8,583 bases of DNA from positions 1 to 8,583 of the forward strand of contig DASQHM010000221.1 in NCBI GenBank assembly GCA_035632095.1, given 5' to 3'. A model generated the notes under the pieces. That model searched no databases. It worked only from the letters and a program-made list of their open reading frames with translations, and was not told where the DNA came from. This stretch comes from DASQHM01 sp035632095. Its GTDB lineage: Bacteria > Pseudomonadota > Alphaproteobacteria > Ferrovibrionales > Ferrovibrionaceae. Positions 1-8,583 of this stretch are shown piece by piece. Every line of letters starts with the position of its first letter. The stretch's first letter is position 1. A program made the translations under genes and the position numbers.

Positions 1-490
<490 letters not shown>

Positions 491-515
491 GGAGTCCGTC
501 TCCTTGACGATTTTT

Positions 516-529
516 CCGGCTCGCGCCGG
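516..529 (-). other. small hairpin upstream of rpoC
   Basis: On the minus strand this reads CCGGC, loop GCGA, GCCGG, a 5-bp stem (spilling one base outside the range) closed by a GNRA-type tetraloop. It is followed by AAAAAT, not a T run, so it is not a terminator for rpoBC. It lies about 10 nt upstream of the rpoC Shine-Dalgarno and could influence rpoC translation or mRNA stability; that role is inference. Confidence 0.35.
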
Positions 530-530
530 C

Positions 531-552
531 GGGGCGGCAAATACTCCGCCCC
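531..552 (-). other. hairpin in the rpoB-rpoC gap
   Basis: A perfect 7-bp inverted repeat (GGGGCGG / CCGCCCC) encloses the 8-nt loop AGTATTTG on the minus strand. No U-tract follows, so termination is not indicated. It is the second of three hairpins packed in the rpoB-rpoC spacer and may serve mRNA processing or protection. Confidence 0.45.
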
Positions 553-575
553 TTCAATGCTAACAAACGTGTCAA

Positions 576-600
576 GCCCGGCCGGCGCCGCCGGCCGGGC
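576..600 (-). other. perfect 11-bp stem-loop just after the rpoB stop
   Basis: The arms GCCCGGCCGGC and GCCGGCCGGGC pair perfectly over 11 bp around a 3-nt loop, 5 nt beyond the rpoB stop codon. It would be very stable. On the minus strand it is followed by TTGACACG rather than a T run, so it is not a classic intrinsic terminator. Its place in a cotranscribed operon suggests a pause, processing or mRNA-stabilising element, which is inference. Confidence 0.6.
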
Positions 601-605
601 CGATC

Positions 606-4700
<4,095 letters not shown>

Positions 4701-4758
4701 GCCTGCTCCTCGTATGTTCGCGCTGCGCCGGCACAACCCGGCGTCAGAAACGGCTTCG

Positions 4759-4785
4759 GGGAGGGCAGCGCTTGGCCACCCTCCC
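4759..4785 (-). other. 7-bp stem-loop in the rplL-rpoB gap
   Basis: Arms GGGAGGG and CCCTCCC pair perfectly, with a 13-nt loop that can pair a little further. It is followed on the minus strand by CGAAGCCGTTTC, so there is no proper U-tract. In E. coli this spacer holds an attenuator and an RNase III site that lower rpoBC relative to rplJL; a similar role here is inference from position. Confidence 0.5.
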
Positions 4786-4806
4786 GCGACAGCCGCGACT
4801 TTTCCG

Positions 4807-4824
4807 CGGCGGTTTTCACCGCCG
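4807..4824 (-). other. GAAA-tetraloop hairpin in the rplL-rpoB gap
   Basis: Arms CGGCGGT and ACCGCCG form a perfect 7-bp stem closed by a GAAA (GNRA) tetraloop on the minus strand, 37 nt after the rplL stop. It is followed by CGGAAAAG, so it is not an intrinsic terminator for this transcript. An overlapping alternative stem (CCGCG / CGCGG) is possible just downstream. Confidence 0.5.
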
Positions 4825-4861
4825 GCAACTCAAGGCCCTTGGAACTCAAGCCCGGTAGACC

Positions 4862-5236
4862 TCACTTCACCTCGACTTTGGCGCCTGCGGATTCGAGCTG
4901 CGCTTTGAGCTTGGCCGCTTCGTCCTTGTTGACGCCGTCTTTCACCGTCTTCGGAGCGCCTTCGACCAGATCCTTGGCCTCTTTCAGGCCGAGGCCGGTG
5001 ATCGCGCGCACCTCTTTGATGACGTTGATCTTCTTCTCGCCCGCTTCCGCGAGGATAACGGTGAACTCCGTCTTCTCCTCGACCGGCGCGGCCGCGGCGG
5101 CGCCGCCGCCCGCAGCCACCGCAACCGGCGCCGCGGCGGACACGCCCCATTTCTCTTCGAGCATCTTCGCGAGTTCCGCCGCCTGGATCACGGTCAAGGT
5201 CGACAACTCGTCGACAATCTTCTGTAGGTCAGCCAT
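4862..5236 (-). CDS. rplL: 50S ribosomal protein L7/L12
   Basis: This 124-residue protein is the acidic stalk protein, present in several copies per 50S subunit, that recruits and stimulates translation GTPases. The N-terminal dimerisation and L10-binding domain spans about 1-33 (MADLQKIVDELSTLT). A flexible Ala/Gly/Pro-rich hinge spans about 34-53. The globular factor-binding domain spans about 54-124, with the conserved KKINVIKEVRAITGLGLKEA segment near 68-87. Length and domain order are standard. AAGGAG (5252-5247) lies 10 nt before the ATG. It follows rplJ by 40 nt with no structure of note, so the two are probably cotranslated or at least cotranscribed under L10 feedback. A 161-nt structured spacer separates it from rpoB. 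Confidence 0.98.
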   Translation of the reverse strand: MADLQKIVDELSTLTVIQAAELAKMLEEKWGVSAAAPVAVAAGGGAAAAAPVEEKTEFTVILAEAGEKKINVIKEVRAITGLGLKEAKDLVEGAPKTVKDGVNKDEAAKLKAQLESAGAKVEVK

Positions 5237-5276
5237 TTCTCAAAGTCTCCTTGGTTCGTTCTGGGGTGCGCTGGGC

Positions 5277-5795
5277 TTACGCCGCCTGCCCCTTCGATGC
5301 ATACGCGTTCAACACCCGGGCAAGCTGCCCGGCCGGCGCCTGAAGCACGCCCGCGATCTTGGTCGCCGGGGCATTGAGCAGCCCGACGATCTTGCCGCGG
5401 AGCTCGTTCAGCGACGGCATGGCCGCGAGCGCCTTCACCCCTTCGGGGTTGAGGACGGTCTCTCCCATGGCGCCGCCAACGACAACGAGCTTCTCGTTCT
5501 TCTTGGCGAAATCGGTGGCCACCTTGGCGGCTGCGACGGGATCCTTCGAAAAGGCGATCGCCGTCGGGCCCTTGAACAAGTCGGCCAGCGATTTGAAGCG
5601 TGTACCCTCGAGGGCGAGACGGGTGAGCCGGTTCTTTGTCACCTTGAAGTCGGCCCCCGCACCGCGCATCTGGCGCCGCAGGTCAGACATCTCCTGCACC
5701 GTCAGACCGCTGTAGCGGGTTACGACGACGAGCTCGGCCTTACCGAAGACCGAATTCATTGTCGTGACCAACTCGGCTTTTTGAGTACGGTCCAC
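5277..5795 (-). CDS. rplJ: 50S ribosomal protein L10 (GTG start)
   Basis: L10 anchors L7/L12 dimers to 23S rRNA at the stalk base and, with L7/L12, represses its own mRNA. The 172-residue product matches the family's usual length. The N-terminal rRNA-binding domain includes KVTKNRLTRLALEGT (51-65) and DLFKGPTAIAFSKDP (72-86). The C-terminal helix region that binds L7/L12 ends in QLARVLNAYASKGQAA (157-172). I chose the GTG at 5795 (MDRTQKAELV) because GGAG (5805-5802) lies 6 nt upstream and the resulting N-terminus fits the family. The frame is open far upstream, but that part is the leader, and the next ATG (5759) would remove conserved residues. It is 40 nt upstream of rplL and preceded by a 319-nt leader with an L10-leader-like RNA. 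Confidence 0.96.
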   Translation of the reverse strand: MDRTQKAELVTTMNSVFGKAELVVVTRYSGLTVQEMSDLRRQMRGAGADFKVTKNRLTRLALEGTRFKSLADLFKGPTAIAFSKDPVAAAKVATDFAKKNEKLVVVGGAMGETVLNPEGVKALAAMPSLNELRGKIVGLLNAPATKIAGVLQAPAGQLARVLNAYASKGQAA

Positions 5796-5813
5796 GTTCG
5801 TCTCCAACGCTCT

Positions 5814-5841
5814 GGGCGGTTCGCGAAATCGCTCGCCGCCC
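5814..5841 (-). other. stem-loop just upstream of the rplJ ribosome binding site
   Basis: On the minus strand GGGCGG pairs with CCGCCC (6 bp), with an inner GCGA/TCGC stem in the loop. It ends 8 nt before the GGAG used for rplJ, so it could modulate ribosome access. The function is inferred from position. Confidence 0.4.
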
Positions 5842-5850
5842 GCTGCACAT

Positions 5851-5878
5851 GAACCCGGCCGGCAAGTCCGGCGGGTCC
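5851..5878 (-). other. long imperfect stem-loop in the rplJ leader
   Basis: The minus strand reads GGACCCG CCGG, loop ACTTG, then CCGG C CGGGTTC. This gives about 11 base pairs with one G-U pair and one bulged C. No U-tract follows. It lies directly before the hairpin at 5841-5814. Confidence 0.4.
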
Positions 5879-5956
5879 GGCTCGCCTGTCCCAGGGTTTG
5901 AACCAAGGAAGACGCGCGGCGCCAGGCGCCGCATGAATTCCCTTGCTCGCCACACC

Positions 5957-6017
5957 CCGTCTGTGCAGGCGGTTTAAGCCGGGACCCTCGAAAGGAAACC
6001 GGCACCTGCAGTCTCGG
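5957..6017 (-). ncRNA. L10-leader-like autoregulatory RNA in the rplJ mRNA leader
   Basis: The minus strand shows nested pairing. An outer CCG/CGG (6017-6015 with 5959-5957) closes an AGAC/CAGA internal loop. Then comes TGCAGG/CCTGCA (6010-6005 with 5969-5964), and next a strongly asymmetric loop with a single T on one side and TTAAACCG on the other. An inner GCCGG/CCGGC stem (6003-5999 with 5982-5978) follows, with a small CCT-TTCG-AGG hairpin at its tip. The asymmetric loop between two GC stems resembles the kink-turn-like site bound by the L10-(L12)4 complex, and the location before rplJ is exactly where the L10 leader family occurs. Identification rests on structure, position and recalled likeness to alphaproteobacterial leaders, not on a covariance search. 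Expected effect: excess L10-L7/L12 binds and lowers rplJL translation. Confidence 0.7.
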
Positions 6018-6077
6018 ACAGGAAGACGGGTCGTCGGTTGCGGCGCGGCTGCGCCTTGGCCAATCGGCCCGCCACTC

Positions 6078-6103
6078 CCGCAACGCCCGCGAGGACGCTG
6101 CGG
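6078..6103 (-). other. 10-bp stem-loop shortly after the rplA stop
   Basis: Arms CCGCAGCGTC and GGCGTTGCGG pair over 10 positions, including two G-U pairs, around the 6-nt loop CTCGCG. It begins 11 nt after the rplA stop. GAGTGGCGGG follows, so no U-tract is present. It may protect the 3' end of an rplKA message or pause polymerase. Confidence 0.45.
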
Positions 6104-6114
6104 AAACTCAGAAC

Positions 6115-6819
6115 TCAGGCGGCCGTGCCGCCGTGAAGTGTTCCGACCTCGATCTTCACGCCCGGCCCCATGGTCGAGCTGATCGCGATCTTTTTCAGAA
6201 ACGTGCCTTTGGCGCCTTGCGGCTTGGCGCGGATCACCGCGTCGATGAACGCCTTCACGTTCTCGAAAATCTGCGCCTCGCTGAACGACGCCTTGCCGAC
6301 GCCGGCGTGGATGAGGCCCGCCTTCTCGGCGCGGAATTCGACCTGGCCGCCTTTCGTTGCCTTGACCGCGGCGGTCACGTCCATGGTGACGGAGCCGAGC
6401 TTCGGGTTCGGCATCAGGCCGCGCGGGCCCAGCACTTTGCCGAGGCGGCCGACCACGGCCATCATGTCCGGCGTCGCGATGCAACGGTCGAAATTGATCT
6501 CGCCCTTGTTCACCGCTTCGGCCAAATCTTCCGCGCCCACGATATCGGCGCCGGCCTTTTTCGCTTCTTCCGCCTTCGCCCCCTTGGCGAACACGGCGAC
6601 GCGCACGGTCTTGCCGGTTCCGTTCGGCAATTGCACGATCCCGCGCACCATCTGATCGGCGTGGCGCGGATCGATGCCGAGGTTCATCGCCACTTCGATG
6701 GTCTCGTCGAACTTGGCCTTGGCGTTGGCCTTAACGATCTTCACGGCCTCAGGCAGCGGATAGCTCATCTCGCGATCCACGTTCTTGAGGGCGCCGGCGT
6801 AACGTCTGCTGCGTGCCAT
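6115..6819 (-). CDS. rplA: 50S ribosomal protein L1
   Basis: L1 binds helices 76-78 of 23S rRNA, forms the mobile stalk at the tRNA exit side, and in many bacteria represses translation of the rplKA mRNA. The 234-residue product has the family's two-domain plan. Domain I is formed by the N- and C-terminal parts, including AKFDETIEVAMNLGIDPRHA (35-54) and KIAISSTMGPGVKIEV (210-225). Domain II is the middle, with the signature LGKVLGPRGLMPNPKLGSVT (126-145). The ATG at 6819 has GGGAG 8 nt upstream and gives a normal N-terminus. The start lies only 5 nt after the rplK stop, so translational coupling with rplK is likely. Its stop is followed by a 10-bp hairpin and the rplJ leader. Confidence 0.98.
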   Translation of the reverse strand: MARSRRYAGALKNVDREMSYPLPEAVKIVKANAKAKFDETIEVAMNLGIDPRHADQMVRGIVQLPNGTGKTVRVAVFAKGAKAEEAKKAGADIVGAEDLAEAVNKGEINFDRCIATPDMMAVVGRLGKVLGPRGLMPNPKLGSVTMDVTAAVKATKGGQVEFRAEKAGLIHAGVGKASFSEAQIFENVKAFIDAVIRAKPQGAKGTFLKKIAISSTMGPGVKIEVGTLHGGTAA

Positions 6820-6824
6820 GGCGG

Positions 6825-7256
6825 TTACTCCCTGACCTCGAGACCCATGGAGCGGGCGGAGCCCCGGATCATTTGCGACGCCGCGTCGACGTCGAAGGCG
6901 TTCAGGTCCTTCATCTTCTGCTTCGCGATCTCGCGCACCTGATCCATGGTCACGAATCCGACCGGCGCATCGCGCCCCGGCGCGGTCGATCCCTTGTTCA
7001 GCTTGGCCGCCTTCTTCAGGAAATAGCTGGTCGGCGGCGTCTTTGAAACGAAGGTGAAAGACCTGTCCGAATAGACTGTTATCACGACTGGAATCGGCAT
7101 CCCCGGTTCCATGCCCTGAGTCGAGGCATTGAACTGCTTGCAGAACTCCATGATGTTCACGCCGCGCTGGCCCAAAGCCGGGCCGATGGGCGGCGACGGA
7201 TTGGCCTGCGTCGCCGGCACCTGCAGCTTGATGTAGCCGTCTATCTTCTTTGCCAT
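6825..7256 (-). CDS. rplK: 50S ribosomal protein L11
   Basis: L11 binds the GTPase-associated region of 23S rRNA, is needed for stringent-response sensing by RelA-type enzymes, and is part of the thiostrepton site. The 143-residue length is standard. The N-terminal domain carries the proline-rich helix NPSPPIGPALGQRGVNIMEF (19-38), including P22, P23 and P26, the prolines associated with thiostrepton sensitivity. The C-terminal rRNA-binding domain spans about 75-143 and ends GSARSMGLEVRE. The ATG at 7256 is preceded at 7 nt by GAGGG (7268-7264). A second AGGAG (7277-7273) lies too far away and overlaps the stop of a short upstream frame. Upstream is a 121-nt structured leader after nusG; downstream, rplA follows after 5 nt. 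Confidence 0.98.
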   Translation of the reverse strand: MAKKIDGYIKLQVPATQANPSPPIGPALGQRGVNIMEFCKQFNASTQGMEPGMPIPVVITVYSDRSFTFVSKTPPTSYFLKKAAKLNKGSTAPGRDAPVGFVTMDQVREIAKQKMKDLNAFDVDAASQMIRGSARSMGLEVRE

Positions 7257-7275
7257 TGCTCGACCCTCGAGGCTC

Positions 7276-7323
7276 CTATGGCCGTGGTTCCGGCCCTGGT
7301 TTCAGGGTGCGCGGTACGGCCAT
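7276..7323 (-). CDS. possible 15-codon leader peptide upstream of rplK (speculative)
   Basis: A short frame encodes MAVPRTLKPGPEPRP and ends in TAG. GGGAGG (7335-7330) lies 6 nt before its ATG, which is near-ideal spacing and a better site than that of rplK itself. Its stop is 19 nt before the rplK start. The peptide is proline- and arginine-rich (5 Pro, 2 Arg in 15) and ends in proline, a residue known to slow termination. The start and stop codons lie in opposite arms of the hairpin at 7323-7278. I recognise no homologue. It could equally be a by-chance frame in a structured leader; only the ribosome binding site and the geometry support it. Confidence 0.3.
   Translation of the reverse strand: MAVPRTLKPGPEPRP
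7278..7323 (-). promoter_or_regulatory. rplK leader stem-loop, candidate L1 feedback site
   Basis: On the minus strand ATGGCCGT pairs perfectly with ACGGCCAT (8 bp). Inside is an internal loop (ACCGCGCA opposite CCGGAACC) and then CCCTG/CAGGG with the loop AAAC. The structure ends 21 nt before the rplK start. L1 is known to repress its operon by binding a stem with an internal loop near the rplK start in E. coli and other organisms. This element has the right place and general shape, but I cannot match it to the L1 consensus base by base. Confidence 0.4.
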
Positions 7324-7358
7324 GGCGGGCCTCCCACGCGGTTGCTGGCCGGAACTGC

Positions 7359-7374
7359 CGCGCCGGCCGGCGCG
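7359..7374 (-). other. 16-nt perfect GC palindrome just after the nusG stop
   Basis: CGCGCCGG followed directly by CCGGCGCG is a perfect dyad beginning 3 nt after the nusG stop codon. As RNA it could form a hairpin only by giving up central pairs for a loop. The bases following it on the minus strand (GCAGTTCC) are not a U-tract. It shares the CCGGCCGG core with the palindrome after rpoB. Confidence 0.45.
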
Positions 7375-7377
7375 TCT

Positions 7378-7914
7378 CTACAGCTTCTCGACTTGCGTGT
7401 ACTCGAGCTCCACCGGCGTCGCGCGGCCGAAAATCGAAACGGCCACCTTGAGACGCGCGCGATCCTCGTCCACTTCCTCTACATAGCCGTTGAACGACGT
7501 GAACGGCCCGTCGCAAACGCGCACCTGCTCGCCGATCTCGAAGACGATCAAAGGCTTCGGCCGCTCGATCCCCTCCTGCACCTGACGCATGATGCGCGCG
7601 GCTTCAACGTCGGTGATCGGCGACGGCTTGCCGCCGGACGAGAGAAAGCCGGTCACCTTGGGCGTGTTCTTCACCAGGTGATAGCTCTCGTCCGTCATGT
7701 CCATGCGGACCAGCACATAACCCGGAAAGAACTTGCGCTCGGCGCTGACCTTCTGGCCGCGGCGCACTTCCACCACTTCCTCGACCGGCACCATCACGTC
7801 TTCGAACAGGTCGGACATGCCCTTTTGGATCGCCTGCTCCTTCAACGACTGCGCGACCTTTTTCTCGAAGCCCGAGTAGACGTGCAATATGTACCAGCGC
7901 ATCGCCATGCTCAT
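7378..7914 (-). CDS. nusG: transcription termination/antitermination factor NusG
   Basis: NusG binds the RNA polymerase clamp, suppresses pausing, and contacts Rho or ribosomal protein S10 through its C-terminal domain. The 178-residue product has the NGN domain first (about 6-110), with RWYILHVYSGFEKKVAQSLK (6-25), KFFPGYVLVRM (61-71) and KNTPKVTGFL (82-91). The KOW domain follows near 125-178, with FEIGEQVRVCDGPF (125-138) and SIFGRATPVELEY (160-172). The ATG at 7914 shares ATGA with the secE stop. Two further in-frame ATGs follow at 7908 and 7902. The only purine-rich site, GGGGG (7920-7916), is 1 nt from the first and 7 nt from the second, so 7908 (MAMRWY) may be the true start. All choices keep the NGN domain whole. 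Confidence 0.97.
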   Translation of the reverse strand: MSMAMRWYILHVYSGFEKKVAQSLKEQAIQKGMSDLFEDVMVPVEEVVEVRRGQKVSAERKFFPGYVLVRMDMTDESYHLVKNTPKVTGFLSSGGKPSPITDVEAARIMRQVQEGIERPKPLIVFEIGEQVRVCDGPFTSFNGYVEEVDEDRARLKVAVSIFGRATPVELEYTQVEKL

Positions 7915-8129
7915 GCCCCCAGGCCGAACACGAATTTCACCGCGTAGCCGAGAATTAGATCGGCCGCGAAAAAGAAAATCGCCGCGAGGAACACCATCAG
8001 GAACACCATCGCGGTGGTGATGGCGGTTTCCTTCCGCGTCGGCCAGGTGACTTTGCCGGCCTCCTGGCGAACCTGGCGGAAGAATTCCACCGGGCTCACG
8101 CGCGGCGCCTTGGGCTTGGTCTGATCCAT
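7911..8129 (-). CDS. secE: preprotein translocase subunit SecE
   Basis: SecE clamps the SecY channel in the inner membrane and is essential for Sec-dependent export. The 72-residue product is the short, single-span form. An amphipathic N-terminal part carries the hallmark EFFRQVRQEAGKVTWPTRKE (15-34), and one hydrophobic segment follows at about 37-60 (TTAMVFLMVFLAAIFFFAAD). The ATG at 8129 (MDQTKPKAPR) has a modest GGGAAG-type site about 8-9 nt upstream. The frame is open to 8243, but that extension would read through the tRNA-Trp gene and is rejected. Its TGA stop overlaps the nusG ATG, so the two are probably translationally coupled, as usual for secE-nusG. Confidence 0.95.
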   Translation of the reverse strand: MDQTKPKAPRVSPVEFFRQVRQEAGKVTWPTRKETAITTAMVFLMVFLAAIFFFAADLILGYAVKFVFGLGA

Positions 8130-8213
8130 GCCGGACTTCCCAACGCTCTTTGCAACGCCGCCTTTTGAATTCAATTCCGCCAACTCGGTCCCGCTTTCTT
8201 CACCCGGCGCCGC

Positions 8214-8290
8214 TGGCAGGAGTGGAGGGACTTGAACCCCCAACCCCCGGTTTTGGAGACCGGTGCTCTAGCCAATTGAGCTACACTCCT
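8214..8290 (-). tRNA. tRNA-Trp (anticodon CCA), 3' CCA encoded
   Basis: The minus strand folds into a standard cloverleaf. The acceptor arms are AGGAGTG and CACTCCT. The D-stem is GCTC/GAGC. The anticodon stem CCGGT/ACCGG has loop CTCCAAA (anticodon CCA, reading UGG). The variable loop is GGGTT. The T-stem GGGGG/CCCTC (one G-U pair) has loop TTCAAGT. The discriminator base is G, as expected for bacterial tRNA-Trp, and the genome encodes the final CCA (8216-8214). It lies between tuf and secE with no terminator seen on either side, so it is probably cut from a longer tuf-secE transcript by the tRNA maturation nucleases. Confidence 0.97.
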
Positions 8291-8293
8291 GCG

Positions 8294-8309
8294 CGCCGGC
8301 GTTCCGGCG
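8294..8309 (-). other. GC hairpin between tuf and tRNA-Trp
   Basis: On the minus strand CGCCGG, loop AACG, CCGGCG forms a perfect 6-bp stem in the 61-nt spacer, 3 nt before the tRNA 5' end. No U-tract follows, so readthrough from tuf into the tRNA is expected. It might help tRNA 5' processing; that is inference. Confidence 0.4.
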
Positions 8310-8351
8310 GAATGCTCCGCGCGGAATGGGTTGCTCTTGTAACCGCTCTCC

Positions 8352-8583
<232 letters not shown>

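Larger units (their letters stand above)
5796..6114 (-). promoter_or_regulatory. rplA-rplJ intergenic region (rplJ leader)
   Basis: This 319-nt gap is rich in potential RNA structure. In transcript order it holds a 10-bp hairpin after rplA (6103-6078), a short GGCGC/GCGCC hairpin, the L10-leader-like fold (6017-5957), a GCGGCGC/GCGCCGC stem-loop (5932-5916), and two more stems close to the rplJ ribosome binding site (5878-5851 and 5841-5814). I could not pick out a convincing -35/-10 promoter pair, although many bacteria have a promoter here. One short overlapping reading frame is discussed in the findings. Confidence 0.6.

Noticed and set aside
515..545. RpoB residue 526 is Thr where E. coli has Asn518 (listed here by residue number, inside the rifampicin-binding segment)
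   Set aside because: DQTNPLSE is, to my knowledge, the ordinary alphaproteobacterial form, and the main resistance positions are all sensitive-type, so I do not read it as a resistance change.
4701..4736. A 12-codon N-terminal extension of rpoB (MCRRSANIRGAG)
   Set aside because: The family N-terminus begins at MSLTFTGRKR, and AGGAG is correctly placed for the ATG at 4700.
4827..4850. A short direct repeat (AACTCAAG twice, 16 nt apart) after the rplL stop
   Set aside because: Only 8 bp are exact; too short to distinguish from chance, and no further copies were seen.
4839..5852. A 337-codon open frame on the plus strand
   Set aside because: It is antisense across rplL and rplJ, shows no known domain, and has no support beyond absence of stops.
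5916..5932. A GCGGCGC/GCGCCGC stem-loop in the rplJ leader as an intrinsic terminator
   Set aside because: The following bases (GCGTCTTCCTTGG) are only weakly T-rich and not a U-tract, so termination cannot be claimed.
5796..6083. A 96-codon N-terminal extension of rplJ
   Set aside because: It consists of the structured leader read in frame. L10 proteins are about 172 residues and the GTG at 5795 has a good ribosome binding site.
8130..8243. A longer secE start at 8243
   Set aside because: The extension would be translated from inside tRNA-Trp and does not resemble SecE; the ATG at 8129 gives the usual length.

Overview
This window is a conserved, single-strand block of translation and transcription genes. 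Read on the minus strand (right to left) the order is tuf (3' end), tRNA-Trp, secE, nusG, rplK, rplA, rplJ, rplL, rpoB, rpoC (5' end). High G+C, the order tuf–tRNA-Trp–secE–nusG–rplKAJL–rpoBC, and protein sequences such as the RpoB start MSLTFTGRKRVRKSFGRIP and the short single-span SecE point to an alphaproteobacterium, perhaps of a rhizobial or rhodospirillal lineage. I cannot name a genus from sequence alone. This is core chromosome: I see no insertion sequence, CRISPR array, phage gene or attachment site.

Layout from the 5' end of the transcript: the last 76 codons of tuf (8352-8583), a 61-nt gap with a GC hairpin, tRNA-Trp(CCA) with an encoded CCA end (8214-8290), secE (7911-8129), nusG (7378-7914, sharing ATGA with secE), and a 121-nt leader before rplK. 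That leader holds a GC palindrome, a hairpin and a possible 15-codon leader peptide. Then come rplK (6825-7256), rplA (6115-6819, 5 nt later), a 319-nt leader holding an L10-leader-like autoregulatory RNA, rplJ (5277-5795, GTG start), rplL (4862-5236), a 161-nt gap with strong hairpins, rpoB (606-4700), a 115-nt gap with three hairpins, and the first 163 codons of rpoC (1-490, running off the window).

The genes work together. EF-Tu delivers aminoacyl-tRNA, and L11, L1 and the L10–L7/L12 stalk form the factor-binding and tRNA-exit parts of the 50S subunit. NusG couples RNA polymerase, whose beta and beta' subunits are encoded here, to translation and termination. SecE is the small essential subunit of the SecYEG translocon. 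The long gaps are where regulation is expected: L1 feedback before rplK, L10 feedback before rplJ, and processing or attenuation between rplL and rpoB. None of the hairpins I found has a following U-tract, so I call no intrinsic terminator.

I found no undescribed multi-gene system. The observation most worth checking is a 15-codon open frame with a near-ideal ribosome binding site in the rplK leader, whose start and stop codons lie in the two arms of one hairpin. All other very long open frames on the plus strand are antisense shadows of GC-rich genes.
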